Shown: piece by piece, positions 8,870 to 18,091 of the stretch
How the letters are laid out: the number at the start of each line of letters is the position of its first letter
Position numbering within the stretch: the first letter of the stretch is position 1
From: Terasakiella magnetica
Lineage (GTDB): Bacteria > Pseudomonadota > Alphaproteobacteria > Rhodospirillales > Magnetospirillaceae
NCBI GenBank assembly: GCA_902729415.1
Contig: CACVCF010000001.1
Coordinates: forward strand, 1-64,000
Length of the DNA stretch: 64,000 nt
Direction of reading: 5' to 3'
Program-made: the position numbers and the translations under genes
Notes under the pieces: generated by a model
The model's database searches: none
What the model saw: the letters and a program-made list of their open reading frames with translations, nothing else
Told to the model about the DNA's origin: nothing

Positions 8870-10495
8870 ATGGCCGTGCAGTGGAGTTCTCAGTTTTCTG
8901 TCGGCATCGTCGCCATCGACGAGGATCACCGCAAACTGTTCGCCATGATCGACGAAATGCGCGACATGGTGACGCGGCAAGCTCACCCGGATGACATCGA
9001 GTTTCTGCTCGAACGCATGATCGACTTCGCTGCCTATCATTTCCGCCGCGAGGAGGCCTTGCTTCAAGGCAACGGCTATCCCGGCTTTGTCGGTCACAAG
9101 ACCAACCACGACCGCTTTGCCAATCAGGCCACGGCGGTATTGACCGATTGGCGGGCCGGGCGGCGCGACGGAGTCACCGCCAAATTCGCCGACGACATCG
9201 AAGCCTGGCTGGTCGAGCACGTCATGAAGGAGGACATGGCTTATAAAGACTTCCTCGGCGAACGCTTCGCGGCATTACCGGCATTCAGCCTCCGTTCCCT
9301 GATGCTAAAACAGGCATTGCCTGCCTTGGTCGTTCTGGCCGGTCTGGCCGGCTCGATGGCGGCGGGAGCCTCCGGAACCGGGCTGTGGATCCAAGCAGCG
9401 GCGGCCTTGGCCTCGCTGGTCCTGGCGATTGGGTTCGGCGGCGAGGCGGTGCGGGTGGTCACGGCCATGACGGCCGCATTGAAGCGGCTGGCGGAAAACG
9501 ACCTCGACACCCAGGTGCCGGGCGGTCACCGCAACGACCAGCTTGGCCGCATGGCCGCCGCCATCGAACTGGTCAAGCTCAACATCTGGGAAGTTTGGCG
9601 CAGCCACCAGGAAAGTGAGAGCCAGCAGCGCCGCACCGCCATGGCCCGCCGCCAGGCCCTTAACGGGGTCAGGGACGATTTCCAGTCTTCGCTACAAAAT
9701 CTGGTGCCCAGCGTCGCCGCCAACGTCAAGACCGCCCGCGCCAAGTCCAAGGTGGTTCTGGCCGATGTCGGCACGACCCGCGACCGCTGCGCCGAGGCCG
9801 TATCCACTTCGGATGCTGTGGCAGCCAGCGTCGATGTGGTCGCCGAGGCCGCCCGGGCGCTGTCGCAATCCATCGCCGAGGTCCGCACCCGCGTCGATGA
9901 GGCCAGCGCCATCTCCGGCAAGGCGCTCACCGCCGCTGAACGCGCCTCGGGCACCATTACGGGGCTCGATGAATCGACCCGACGGATCGGTGAGATCGTC
10001 ACCTTGATCACCGACATCGCCGCCCAGACCAATCTGCTGGCCTTGAACGCCACCATCGAGGCGGCCCGCGCCGGGGAAGCAGGCAAGGGCTTCGCCGTGG
10101 TCGCCAATGAGGTCAAGCATCTCGCCAGCCAGACCGCCAGGGCCACCGAGGAAATCGGCCGCGTCGTCGGCTCGATCCAGGGATCGGCGGGAGAGGTCGT
10201 CAGGGAGATCGGCTCTATCGGTGAGATCATCGCCCAGATGAACGGCATTTCACAGCGGGTCTCCGAAGTGATGACCCATCAAGATGCCGCCACCGGCGAC
10301 ATCGCCGCGCGGGTGCGCCAGGCCGCCGAGGGAACGGTGGATGTCGCCGCACAGCTCAAGGATGTCATGCTCACCATCGGCTCGGCGGCGGACGGAGCAG
10401 AGGGCATCGCCTATGCCACCAAGGAACTGACCCGCATTACCAGTGAGTTCCAAGGCGCCATCGACGGCTTCCTTGCCAAGTTGGGCAGCCAATAG
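8870..10495 (+). CDS. Methyl-accepting chemotaxis protein with N-terminal hemerythrin domain
   Basis: This 541-residue chemoreceptor starts with a bacteriohemerythrin domain (residues 1-130) carrying all seven di-iron ligands: H20, H57, E61, H76, H80, H117 and D122. Two hydrophobic segments follow (about 148-190), then a HAMP-like region. The signalling domain has the conserved hairpin tip ([20 protein letters not shown]) that contacts CheA and CheW. The hemerythrin domain precedes the first membrane segment and there is no signal peptide, so it should be cytoplasmic and sense O2 or NO inside the cell. ATG 8870 has AAGGA about 10 nt upstream. Two FNR-type boxes precede it. A DnrO-like gene follows after 43 nt. 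Confidence 0.92.
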   Translation: MAVQWSSQFSVGIVAIDEDHRKLFAMIDEMRDMVTRQAHPDDIEFLLERMIDFAAYHFRREEALLQGNGYPGFVGHKTNHDRFANQATAVLTDWRAGRRDGVTAKFADDIEAWLVEHVMKEDMAYKDFLGERFAALPAFSLRSLMLKQALPALVVLAGLAGSMAAGASGTGLWIQAAAALASLVLAIGFGGEAVRVVTAMTAALKRLAENDLDTQVPGGHRNDQLGRMAAAIELVKLNIWEVWRSHQESESQQRRTAMARRQALNGVRDDFQSSLQNLVPSVAANVKTARAKSKVVLADVGTTRDRCAEAVSTSDAVAASVDVVAEAARALSQSIAEVRTRVDEASAISGKALTAAERASGTITGLDESTRRIGEIVTLITDIAAQTNLLALNATIEAARAGEAGKGFAVVANEVKHLASQTARATEEIGRVVGSIQGSAGEVVREIGSIGEIIAQMNGISQRVSEVMTHQDAATGDIAARVRQAAEGTVDVAAQLKDVMLTIGSAADGAEGIAYATKELTRITSEFQGAIDGFLAKLGSQ

Positions 10496-10538
10496 CATGA
10501 AGTTTTCCCCCCACCCCACGGAAAAACAGGAGTTACGG

Positions 10539-11024
10539 ATGAAGATCTCTCGGTTCTTGGCTTATGCGACACTGGCTGGATCTCTCATGCTCGGCACGGC
10601 GGCGATGGCCGCCGATCCCCATGCCCACGCCGCCGGACATGACGGCCACGGCGAGGCCGGGCTGACGCTCGACCACGGCAAGATGTGGCAGACCGATGCG
10701 CCGCTGCGGGCCGGAATGACAGAAATCCGCACGGCGGTCGCCACGTCCCTCGACCCTATCCACGCCGGAAAGTTCAACCCCAGTGACTTTGACGCCCTGG
10801 CGGGGCGGATCGAAGGCCAGATCGACATGATAACCAAGAGCTGCCATCTCCCGGAACAGGCCGACGCGCAACTTCATATCGTCTTGGCGCAAATCATCGA
10901 CGGCATTGGCGGAATGCGGGGCCAGAGCGGCGCCCGTATCGATGGCGCGGTGGCGGTGATCAAAGCCCTCGACGCCTATGGCCGCCACTTCACCCACAAA
11001 GGCTGGCAGCCGATCACGCATTAG
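10539..11024 (+). CDS. DnrO-like exported protein
   Basis: 161 residues with a signal peptide (MKISRFLAYATLAGSLM, ending AMAAD), then a His-rich stretch (residues 24-37: HAHAAGHDGHGE). The mature domain has KMWQTDAPLRAGM and KSCHLPEQADAQLHIVL, as recalled for proteins annotated DnrO that occur near nitric-oxide metabolism genes. It is predicted to be an all-helical periplasmic protein. ATG 10539 is preceded by AGGAG. It lies 43 nt after the hemerythrin chemoreceptor and may share its FNR-controlled promoter. Its shape resembles the C-terminal-heme cytochrome encoded convergently next to it. The DnrO name is from memory and its biochemical role is unknown. Confidence 0.7.
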   Translation: MKISRFLAYATLAGSLMLGTAAMAADPHAHAAGHDGHGEAGLTLDHGKMWQTDAPLRAGMTEIRTAVATSLDPIHAGKFNPSDFDALAGRIEGQIDMITKSCHLPEQADAQLHIVLAQIIDGIGGMRGQSGARIDGAVAVIKALDAYGRHFTHKGWQPITH

Positions 11025-11054
11025 AATGCATCAGCTTCACGCTGATGCATTCTA
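11022..11054. terminator. Perfect 14-bp inverted repeat between convergent genes
   Basis: TAGAATGCATCAGC (11022-11035) pairs perfectly with GCTGATGCATTCTA (11041-11054) over a 5-nt loop. The DnrO-like stop codon is part of the first arm. A run of T is lacking on both sides. It is most likely a bidirectional terminator or an mRNA 3'-end stabiliser. Confidence 0.6.
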
Positions 11055-11110
11055 GAATTTCCGTGCGTGCCGATCTGAAAAACCGGGAACCGGGGTGCGC
11101 CCCGGTCCCG

Positions 11111-11572
11111 TCACTGAACCTGATCGAAGCGATAGGCGCTGTGACACTGGTTGCAGCGCCCCAATTGCTCCCCAAGCCGCCCGGCCAGAGCGGCAGGCGT
11201 TTCGCCCCGCTCGGCGGCGGCGGCAAGGTCATCGAACCCACCATGCAGAGGCATCGCCATACGCTTGAAGTCAAGCGGCAGCTTGGCCAACAACGAGGAG
11301 GGGGCGTCATGGGTTGCTGCCATGCCGACGCTCCGCGCCGCTGCGGCGACCTTGGCATTACTGCCTTCGGCAAGGCCGCCGGTGATGTCCTTGACCACGC
11401 CCAACAACAAGCGCATCTCGCTCAAGACGAAATCACGCTCGCCGGGCTGGAGAAGAACGGTGGTCCGCCCGTCCGTCGCCGGAATGGTATGGCCACGGAC
11501 AAACACATAACCAGCGGCGGCGACGGTCACCACCCAAAGCGCGACAGGGGCCGCGACCATCCACTTTTTCAT
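11111..11572 (-). CDS. Membrane-anchored c-type cytochrome with C-terminal CXXCH
   Basis: 153 residues. An N-terminal uncleaved-looking hydrophobic helix (after MKKW) is followed by a helical domain. One heme site, CNQCH, lies only about 12 residues from the C-terminus, as in class II (cytochrome c'-like) four-helix proteins that often bind NO or act in electron transfer. The start at 11572 is favoured by GGAGAAGG upstream; an ATG nine bases earlier is possible. It is 44 nt after the DUF2249 gene on the same strand, downstream of an FNR-type promoter. A role in low-oxygen or NO physiology is inferred from that context. Confidence 0.78.
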   Translation of the reverse strand: MKKWMVAAPVALWVVTVAAAGYVFVRGHTIPATDGRTTVLLQPGERDFVLSEMRLLLGVVKDITGGLAEGSNAKVAAAARSVGMAATHDAPSSLLAKLPLDFKRMAMPLHGGFDDLAAAAERGETPAALAGRLGEQLGRCNQCHSAYRFDQVQ

Positions 11573-11616
11573 AACCGCCATCCTTCTCCGGGGGGCCATC
11601 GGGAAGTTTCAGAACT

Positions 11617-11847
11617 CTAAGCTGCCTTGGAAATGCGCACCCGCCAAGTCTCCGGGCCTTCCTCGAGGTAGTCCCAGCCGAAGGTGCCGCCCCGCTCTGC
11701 GTTGAAATGGTAGTACAACGGCTTGGGGTCGTGGTCATTGACGAGGATGAAAGACCCGCCGACCGGCAGGGTGTCGAAGGTATTGAAGATCTGCGGGTGA
11801 CGGTCGCGCGGCGCGATGGTGCGGACATCAAGCGTTATGTCGGACAT
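11617..11847 (-). CDS. DUF2249 family protein
   Basis: A 76-residue soluble protein reading MSDITLDVRTIAPRDRHP then TFDTLPVGGSFILVNDHDPKPL and FGWDYLEEGPETW, the hallmark of DUF2249 (SirA/TusA-like fold without the Cys). Family members are often found beside nitric-oxide and hemerythrin genes in proteobacteria. The start at 11847 has AAGGAG about 10 nt upstream. A frame open to 11952 has no ribosome site and runs through the promoter. The cytochrome gene follows in the same direction. Function is unproven in the family. Confidence 0.82.
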   Translation of the reverse strand: MSDITLDVRTIAPRDRHPQIFNTFDTLPVGGSFILVNDHDPKPLYYHFNAERGGTFGWDYLEEGPETWRVRISKAA

Positions 11848-11910
11848 TGCAGGAGGACTCCTTTTGAAGATGGACAGCGCGGCGATGCGAAGACCGCGCC
11901 ACCTCCTGAA

Positions 11911-11952
11911 AATATAAGCAATATACTCGGATATATGATTGAGCTTGATCAA
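11911..11952 (-). promoter_or_regulatory. FNR/Dnr-type class II promoter of the DUF2249-cytochrome unit
   Basis: TTGAG-CTTG-ATCAA (11939-11952) matches the FNR consensus in nine of ten bases. On the minus strand a TATATT -10 (11916-11911) puts the start near 11904 and the box centre at about -41.5. The same geometry is seen at the chemoreceptor promoter. Confidence 0.6.
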
Positions 11953-12032
11953 GCTTTCGGCTGGGAAGCCGCCGCCTCCACCGCAAAAGCCACACTGCGC
12001 AACTCTGATATCCCTCGACTCAACACGTCCGG

Positions 12033-13007
12033 CTAAAAATACTTGGCCAGATTGCGCCGGATCCGCTCCTTGACCGGATCACCGTCGGCAGGGGGCTCGA
12101 ACGGCAGGCCGGTGACGGTCTCGAACAGGGAGATGTATTTCTGGCTGAACTCCACCAGGGTGTCGGCGGGAATTTCAGGCAGCGGCTGGGTGTAGGGATC
12201 GCAGCGGGCCGCGATCCACAGACGGAGGAATTCCTTATCGAGACTTTCCGGCTCCTCACCCGCAGCGTGACGCGCGGCATAGCTGGAGGCCTGCCAGTAG
12301 CGGCTCGAATCGGGGGTAAGGATTTCGTCGGCCAGGGTAATCCGGCCATTCTGATCGAGGCCGAATTCAAACTTGGTGTCCACCAGGATCAGACCGTTGC
12401 GGGCGGCGATCTCGCGCCCCCGCGCGAACAATGCCAGGGACAAGCGCGCCAGTTCGTCCCATTGTGCCGGGGTCACCAGCTTGGCCGCCACGATCTCATC
12501 CGGGGAAATCGGGGCATCGTGCCCCCCGACCGCCGCCTTGGTGGTGGGGGTGAGGATGGTGTGGGGCAGCTTATCGTTCTTGACAAGACCGTCGGGGAAA
12601 TCGAGGCCGTACATATGGCGGCGCCCAGCCTTGTACATGGACCAGATCGAGGTATCGGTAGAGCCGGTCAGGTAATCCCGCACCACCATCTCGATCGGCA
12701 GCATGGCGAGATGGCGACCCACCACCACGTTGGGATCGGGATATTCGATGACATGGTTGGGGCAGATATCCTTGGTGGCCTCGAACCAGAAGCGGGCGGT
12801 CTGGGTCAGCACTTGGCCCTTGAAGGGCACGGCCGCCAGCACTTGGTCAAAGGCGCTTTGGCGGTCGGTGGAGATCAGGATGCGCCGCCCATCGGGCAGG
12901 TCGTAATTTTCACGGACCTTGCCCCGGTAGTAATTGGGCAGTTCGGGAATGGCGGCTTCGGTGAGTACGCCGGAAATGGCGGCCCGGATCACGGCGGAGG
13001 AGAGCAT
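12033..13007 (-). CDS. purC: Phosphoribosylaminoimidazole-succinocarboxamide synthase
   Basis: 324-residue SAICAR synthase, which joins CAIR and aspartate using ATP in purine synthesis. Recognisable parts are [11 protein letters not shown] (nucleotide-binding start), [29 protein letters not shown] and [12 protein letters not shown]. It is the longer form (about 300 aa, like yeast Ade1) rather than the short 240-aa bacterial form. It lies about 107 nt downstream of the aldehyde dehydrogenase gene on the same strand, with a hairpin between, and probably has its own promoter. The next leftward gene starts past an FNR-type promoter. Confidence 0.96.
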   Translation of the reverse strand: MLSSAVIRAAISGVLTEAAIPELPNYYRGKVRENYDLPDGRRILISTDRQSAFDQVLAAVPFKGQVLTQTARFWFEATKDICPNHVIEYPDPNVVVGRHLAMLPIEMVVRDYLTGSTDTSIWSMYKAGRRHMYGLDFPDGLVKNDKLPHTILTPTTKAAVGGHDAPISPDEIVAAKLVTPAQWDELARLSLALFARGREIAARNGLILVDTKFEFGLDQNGRITLADEILTPDSSRYWQASSYAARHAAGEEPESLDKEFLRLWIAARCDPYTQPLPEIPADTLVEFSQKYISLFETVTGLPFEPPADGDPVKERIRRNLAKYF

Positions 13008-13075
13008 GAGACCATCCGAAGGGAGAGGGAAACTGATTTATCCCATCATGATGGCGCCCAAGGCAAGAGAAGGCC

Positions 13076-13108
13076 GAACCGGCTTGCCCGAAAAGGACAA
13101 GCCGGTTC
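13076..13108 (-). terminator. 11-bp stem after the aldehyde dehydrogenase gene
   Basis: GAACCGGCTTG and CAAGCCGGTTC form a perfect 11-bp stem 6 nt after the aldehyde dehydrogenase stop codon. No T-run follows, so it may be a weak terminator or an RNA-end stabiliser closing the leftward operon before purC. Confidence 0.6.
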
Positions 13109-13114
13109 TTGTCG

Positions 13115-14617
13115 CTACAGCATCAGGCAGACCGATTTGGTCTCGGTATAAAGCTCGATCCCGGCCTTGCCGTGCTCGCGCCCCCAGCCCGATTGCTTGA
13201 AGCCGCCGAAGGGCATGGCAGGATCAACGATGCTGTGGCAATTGACCCAAACCGTCCCCGCCTTGATGGCCGGGGCAAGGGCATGCATCTTGTTGAGGTC
13301 GCGGGTCCAGATGCTGGCGCCCAAGCCAAATTCCGTGTTGTTGGCTATCGCCGCCACTTCATCCATATGGGAGAAAGGCATGGCCACCACCACCGGCCCG
13401 AAGATTTCCTCCTGCACCACTTTCATACCCGGCGAGGTGTCGACCAAGACGGTGGGCTGCATGAAGTAGCCGGCCCGGTCCACCACCTGGCCACCGGCGG
13501 TGGCCCTGGCGCCGTCGGCCAAGCCGCACTTGACATAGCCGCTGACCCGGTCGATCTGCTCCTTCGACACCAGCGGCCCGAGTTGGGTCTCGGGGTCGAG
13601 GCCATGCCCCAGTTTGAAGCTGCTGGCGATGGCCGAGACGCCTTCGATCACCTTGTCGAACATGCTCTTATGCACCAGCAGCCGCGAACCGGCGGTGCAG
13701 ACCTGTCCCTGGTTGAAGAAGATGGCCATGGCGGCTCCACCGATGGCGATGTCGAGGTCTGCGTCCTCACAAATGACCACCGGCGACTTGCCCCCCAGCT
13801 CCAACGTCACCTTCTTGAGGTTGCCGGTGGCGGCGTGAACGATATGACGTCCGACCTCGGTGGAGCCGGTGAAGGTCACCTTGTCCACATCGGGATGGGC
13901 GGCCAGCGCCGCCCCGGCGGTGCCGCCGAAACCGGGCACCACGTTGACGACACCGGCGGGAAAGCCCGCCTCCATCACCAGCTGACCGAAGCGCAACGCG
14001 GTCAGCGGCGTCTGCTCGGCGGGCTTCAGCACAACGGTGCAGCCGGTCGCCAGGGCTGGAGCCACCTTCCACACCGCCATCATCAGCGGGAAATTCCACG
14101 GCACGATACAGCCGATAACGCCCACCGCCTCGCGCATGGTGTAGGCGAAGAAGCGGTTGGGCATATAGGGCACCGACACCGGGATGGTCGAGCCCTCCAG
14201 CTTGCTGGGCCACCCGGCCATATAGCGCAGGTAATCCACCGACCCGGCCACGTCCAAATGGCGGGCCATGGCCACCGGCTTGCCCTGATCGAGGGATTCC
14301 AGTTCGGCCAGCTCGTCGGCATGGGCCTCGATCAGGTCGGCCAGACGGTGCATCAGTCTTTCGCGGGCGTGGGCCTTCATGCCGGACCATGTCTTGTCCT
14401 GGAAGGCACGGCGTGCGGCCTTGACCGCCAGATCGATATCGGCGGCATCACCCTCGGCGACCTGGGCGATCTCGCGCCCGGATCCGGGATCGAACACCGC
14501 GAAGGTCTTGCCCGATTGGGCCGCAACCATGGCGCCGTCGATCAGCATGCCAATGGGCCGGCACAAGAAGTCCTTGTTCGCCGCGCACAGCACATCCAGG
14601 GGAGCGAGTGTGGTCAT
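13115..14617 (-). CDS. NAD(P)-dependent aldehyde dehydrogenase
   Basis: 500-residue ALDH-superfamily enzyme that oxidises an aldehyde to an acid. The catalytic Cys is C307 (GQVCTAGSR) and the general base is E273 (LELGGKSP). The oxyanion Asn and cofactor site are in VPWNFPLMM, and GFTGSTEVG-type and EEIFGPV motifs are present. GGAAGACAAAC gives a ribosome site before ATG 14617. It closes an operon with YCF48-like, RND, DUF1302 and DUF1329 genes and lies across from an amine dehydrogenase operon. Oxidation of the aldehydes made by that enzyme is the natural inference. Subfamily resembles phenylacetaldehyde, betaine or retinal-type ALDH; the exact substrate cannot be read. Confidence 0.93.
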   Translation of the reverse strand: MTTLAPLDVLCAANKDFLCRPIGMLIDGAMVAAQSGKTFAVFDPGSGREIAQVAEGDAADIDLAVKAARRAFQDKTWSGMKAHARERLMHRLADLIEAHADELAELESLDQGKPVAMARHLDVAGSVDYLRYMAGWPSKLEGSTIPVSVPYMPNRFFAYTMREAVGVIGCIVPWNFPLMMAVWKVAPALATGCTVVLKPAEQTPLTALRFGQLVMEAGFPAGVVNVVPGFGGTAGAALAAHPDVDKVTFTGSTEVGRHIVHAATGNLKKVTLELGGKSPVVICEDADLDIAIGGAAMAIFFNQGQVCTAGSRLLVHKSMFDKVIEGVSAIASSFKLGHGLDPETQLGPLVSKEQIDRVSGYVKCGLADGARATAGGQVVDRAGYFMQPTVLVDTSPGMKVVQEEIFGPVVVAMPFSHMDEVAAIANNTEFGLGASIWTRDLNKMHALAPAIKAGTVWVNCHSIVDPAMPFGGFKQSGWGREHGKAGIELYTETKSVCLML

Positions 14618-14668
14618 GTTTGTCTTCCTTACTTTCTTCTGTGGCGAAGGATCGAGAACAGCGAGGGG

Positions 14669-15643
14669 TCAGGGTTTGGGGGCGTCGATCAGGACAGTTC
14701 CCTGGACCGTGGTCAGCAAAAGCCGCCCCGGCGCCGCCCTGACAAGCCCGGTGATGTCGCGCTTCTCGGGCTGGATTTGAGTGGCGAACCGGGGGGCCTC
14801 CGGCAGACCGTGGACCATGGCGCCCGACAGCGCGCTTCCCACCACCACCCCGTTGATTTCGATGAGAGCAGTGATGGACTCCGCCACCTCCGACGGGATG
14901 CGGCTCCAGGTGGTGCCGTTATCGGCGCTACGGAACAGGCGCCCGTTCAGGCCCCCGACCACGATGGTGCCGGTACTGGCCACCATGCCGGTCCACAAGG
15001 TTCCCCTATAGCCGGTGTCGCCATAGCTCCAGGTCTTGCCGCCATCGCCCGAGCGCAGCACGCTGCCCAGCTCGGCGGTGACGTAGAGGGCACCCTTGCC
15101 GTCGGAAAACACCTGGGTAAGGTTGCGGTCGGCCTTGCCCGAGCCGGGTGGCGGCGGCAGGGTCACCGGCACCCAGGTGGCACCGCCGTCGGTGGTGTGG
15201 AGAAACAGCGACCACAGGCCGACGGCCCATCCTTCGGCGGGGCTGGTGAAGGTCACGGAAAACAGCGGCTGGTCCACCGTGGCGTCGCTGCGTTGCAGCC
15301 GCCAGGTCTCGCCGCCATCCTCGGTGGCGATGATCGCGCCCCAATGCCCAACGGCCCAGCCGCGCCGGTCGTCGGCGAAGGCCACTGCGGTCAGCGTCGT
15401 CGAAACCGGCACGCTTTGCGCCTGACGGAATGTGGTGCCGCCGTCGTCGGACAGCATGACGATGCCGTGTTCGCCGATGGCTACGATCCGTTCCCCGGTG
15501 CGGGCGGCCCCCAGCATCATAGCGCTGGCGGCATTGGCCCATCGCCGGGCCGGACTTGGTTTCAGCTCGGGGGCTTCGGCGGCGTCGGCCACCGGTCCCA
15601 GGGACAGCATGACGGCAAGAACCGCCAACAGCATGAAGCGCAT
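14669..15643 (-). CDS. YCF48-like exported beta-propeller protein
   Basis: 324 residues with a signal peptide (MRFMLLAVLAVMLSLG, ending ADAAEA). The body has repeated BNR/Asp-box blades of the form S-x-D-x-G-x-T-W (LSDDGGTTF, ATEDGGETW, HTTDGGATW, RSGDGGKTW, RSADNGTTW) and WAVG motifs. This is the pattern of the photosystem II stability factor Ycf48 family, here without photosynthesis. Family members are frequent partners of RND/MMPL permeases and DUF1302/DUF1329 outer-membrane proteins. It begins 15 nt after the RND gene, so it is co-transcribed. It is probably a periplasmic assembly or adaptor protein for that export or import complex. Confidence 0.85.
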   Translation of the reverse strand: MRFMLLAVLAVMLSLGPVADAAEAPELKPSPARRWANAASAMMLGAARTGERIVAIGEHGIVMLSDDGGTTFRQAQSVPVSTTLTAVAFADDRRGWAVGHWGAIIATEDGGETWRLQRSDATVDQPLFSVTFTSPAEGWAVGLWSLFLHTTDGGATWVPVTLPPPPGSGKADRNLTQVFSDGKGALYVTAELGSVLRSGDGGKTWSYGDTGYRGTLWTGMVASTGTIVVGGLNGRLFRSADNGTTWSRIPSEVAESITALIEINGVVVGSALSGAMVHGLPEAPRFATQIQPEKRDITGLVRAAPGRLLLTTVQGTVLIDAPKP

Positions 15644-15657
15644 GGGGCGTCCTTCCT

Positions 15658-18024
15658 TCAGTGATCGAACACGGTAGACAGCTTGACCGGATGCTTGCGC
15701 GGCATGATGCGCTCCAACACCACCGCCAAGGCGGGCAGCGCGGTCATGGCCATCACCAGATTGATGATGAACATGAAGGCCAGCAGCTTTCCCATGTCGG
15801 CCTGGAACTTCAGGGCCGACAGGCTCCAGGTCGCCACCCCCGCCGCCAGGGTGATCGCCGTGAAGATGGTGGCGATGCCCACTTCCAAGATCGAGTGCTC
15901 CATGGCCTCGACGATGGGGCGGCCGTGGGCCAGATGCAGTTGCAGCCGGTTGTAGATGTAGAAGGCGTAATCAACGCCGATCCCCACCGCCAGCACCATC
16001 ACCGGCAGGGTCGCCACGGTCAGGCCGATCTCCAGTTCCTTCATGAACCAGTAGCCGATGAAGGTCGCCACGGTCAGCGGCAGGCAGCAGGCGATCATGG
16101 CACGGAAGTCGCGGTAGGCCAGGAACACCAGCAGCAAGATCGCGGCATAGACGTTGAGCATCATGGGAAGCTCGCTCTTTTCCACCTCGTCGTTGGTGGC
16201 GGCCAGAACCCCGGCATTGCCCGCCGCCAGCCTGATGGATATGCCGTCCAGGCTGAATTGCTGACGGTAGGCCTTCACCGCATCCATCACCCGGTTGATG
16301 GTGGTGGCCTTATGGTCGGCGAGATAGAAATGGACTGCGGTCATGCTGCAATCCTTGTTCATGTAACCGCGCACCCGCCCGATCTCGGCGCTGAGGGCGC
16401 CGTAATTGGTGGGATCGATGGGGACGGCGAACATCTTGGGATTGCCTTCGTTGTAGCCCTGGTTGTAGGCGCGCAGCATTCCCGAATACGACACCACCGA
16501 GACCACCCCCGGCACCGAGCGCATGGCGGCGACAAAGGCGTCCTGGGACAGGCCGATTCGGGCGTCAGCGCAGGAATCGGGACGGGCCTCGAACACCACC
16601 GACAGCCAGTCGAGCCCCATGTCGTAATCACCAGCGATAGCGACCACGTCCCGGTTGAAGCGGGAATCGGCCCGCAATTCCGGGGCGCCGGGCTGGATGG
16701 TGCCGATGATGCGGTCACTGCTCTGCCAGACCGCCACGGCGAACACCACCATCATCAGGGCGGTGGTCAGCCAGGCGTTGCGGGGCTCGGCCACCCGCGA
16801 CAGGGTCCGCAGCCAGCCCGACCGGGCCTCGCGCTTGATCAGGGCGCGGTCGGCATAGTCCTTGGTGACGTTGAAATAAGACGCCGCCACCGGCAGCATG
16901 ATCAGGTTGGTGACGATCTTGTAGCCGACACCCAGCGAGGCGGTGATGGCCAGTTCGCGCACCATGGGAATGGGGATCAGCAGCAAGGTGACGAAGGAGA
17001 CGAAGGCGGTGACCAGGGCCAGGGTTCCCGGAACCATCAGGCCGCTGAAGCTGGCCCGCGCCGCCTCCTGCGAGGTCTTGCCGTGGGAGATTTCCCGGAT
17101 GATGTAGTTGATCTGCTGCACGCCGTGCGACACGCCGATGGAGAACACCAGGAACGGCACCAGCACCGCCAGCGGATCGAGGCCGAAGCCCAACAGCCGC
17201 AGGGTGCCGAACTGCCACACCAGCGAGGTCAGGGAGCAGGCGATCGGCAAGATAGTGAAGCGCAGCGAGTGGCAATACCAGTAGACCGCCAGCCCGGTCA
17301 GAACCAGGGCGATGCCGCAGAACAGGAATACCCCCGACGCGCCGTCGGCGATATCGCCGATCTGCTTGGAAAAGCCGATGATCTCGATCTCGAACGCGTC
17401 GTCTTCGAACGGCGTGCGGATGTTGCGTTCGAGAATACGGTTGAAGGCGATGTAATCCAGACGCTCGCCATGGGCGTCGTACTCGTTGAGATCGGCGGTG
17501 ATCATGGCGCTGGTCTCGTTGCGCGCCACCATGGTGCCGACATAGCCCCCCGCCACTGTCGAGGCGCGGATGCCCGCAATCACCTCGGGCGTCAGGGCGG
17601 CGGGCGTCACCGTGCCGGGAATGACCGGATCGGCCCGGAAGCCTTCCTCGGTGATCTCGTTGACGAAGCAGTTGGGCGTCCATAGCGACTGCACCCCCAG
17701 CTTATCCACATTGGGCAGGAAGCTGACCGCCTGGGTGACCTTGTACAGGCGCGACAGCCCCTCGACGCTCCAGATCGGCTTGCCATTCCTGGCCTTGACC
17801 ACCACGGTGATACGGTTGGCCCCGAACAGATCGGCCTTGTAGGTGTCGAAGGTGGCTGTGTATTCGTGCCCCACTGGAATTTGCTTTTCGAATCCGGCTT
17901 CCATGCGCAATTGGACCGCGAAGACGGCCATCACCACGGTGAAGGCGCTCAAGATGACGAGCGTCAGCCTCCTGTGGCGGAAAAACACCTTCTCCAGCAC
18001 CCCGACGAGGCGATCCAAATTCAT
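15658..18024 (-). CDS. RND/MMPL-family inner-membrane transporter
   Basis: 788 residues with two homologous halves. Each half has one N-terminal helix, a large periplasmic loop and five further helices (helix clusters near residues 20-40, 225-400, 430-450 and 630-780). The SIGVSHGVQQINYI and GIGVDYAFYIYNR segments match the conserved helix 4 motif of RND and MMPL proteins. At about 790 aa it is shorter than AcrB and fits the hopanoid/lipid-type (HpnN, MmpL) branch. Start 18024 has GGGAG 6 nt upstream; the TTG at 18030 is less likely. It forms an operon with DUF1302, DUF1329 and YCF48-like genes. Substrate, perhaps a hydrophobic amine or lipid, is unknown. Confidence 0.9.
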   Translation of the reverse strand: MNLDRLVGVLEKVFFRHRRLTLVILSAFTVVMAVFAVQLRMEAGFEKQIPVGHEYTATFDTYKADLFGANRITVVVKARNGKPIWSVEGLSRLYKVTQAVSFLPNVDKLGVQSLWTPNCFVNEITEEGFRADPVIPGTVTPAALTPEVIAGIRASTVAGGYVGTMVARNETSAMITADLNEYDAHGERLDYIAFNRILERNIRTPFEDDAFEIEIIGFSKQIGDIADGASGVFLFCGIALVLTGLAVYWYCHSLRFTILPIACSLTSLVWQFGTLRLLGFGLDPLAVLVPFLVFSIGVSHGVQQINYIIREISHGKTSQEAARASFSGLMVPGTLALVTAFVSFVTLLLIPIPMVRELAITASLGVGYKIVTNLIMLPVAASYFNVTKDYADRALIKREARSGWLRTLSRVAEPRNAWLTTALMMVVFAVAVWQSSDRIIGTIQPGAPELRADSRFNRDVVAIAGDYDMGLDWLSVVFEARPDSCADARIGLSQDAFVAAMRSVPGVVSVVSYSGMLRAYNQGYNEGNPKMFAVPIDPTNYGALSAEIGRVRGYMNKDCSMTAVHFYLADHKATTINRVMDAVKAYRQQFSLDGISIRLAAGNAGVLAATNDEVEKSELPMMLNVYAAILLLVFLAYRDFRAMIACCLPLTVATFIGYWFMKELEIGLTVATLPVMVLAVGIGVDYAFYIYNRLQLHLAHGRPIVEAMEHSILEVGIATIFTAITLAAGVATWSLSALKFQADMGKLLAFMFIINLVMAMTALPALAVVLERIMPRKHPVKLSTVFDH

Positions 18025-18091
18025 GCTCAACTCCCACTCATACGGGTGAGCGGGCGAGCCGCCGGAGCGACCTGCCCGATTGCCGGTTTTT

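Noticed and set aside
13109..15664. An 851-codon plus-strand frame opposite the aldehyde dehydrogenase and YCF48-like genes
   Set aside because: The minus-strand genes have complete domains and signal peptides; the plus frame is rich in His, Gly and Gln as expected of a shadow.
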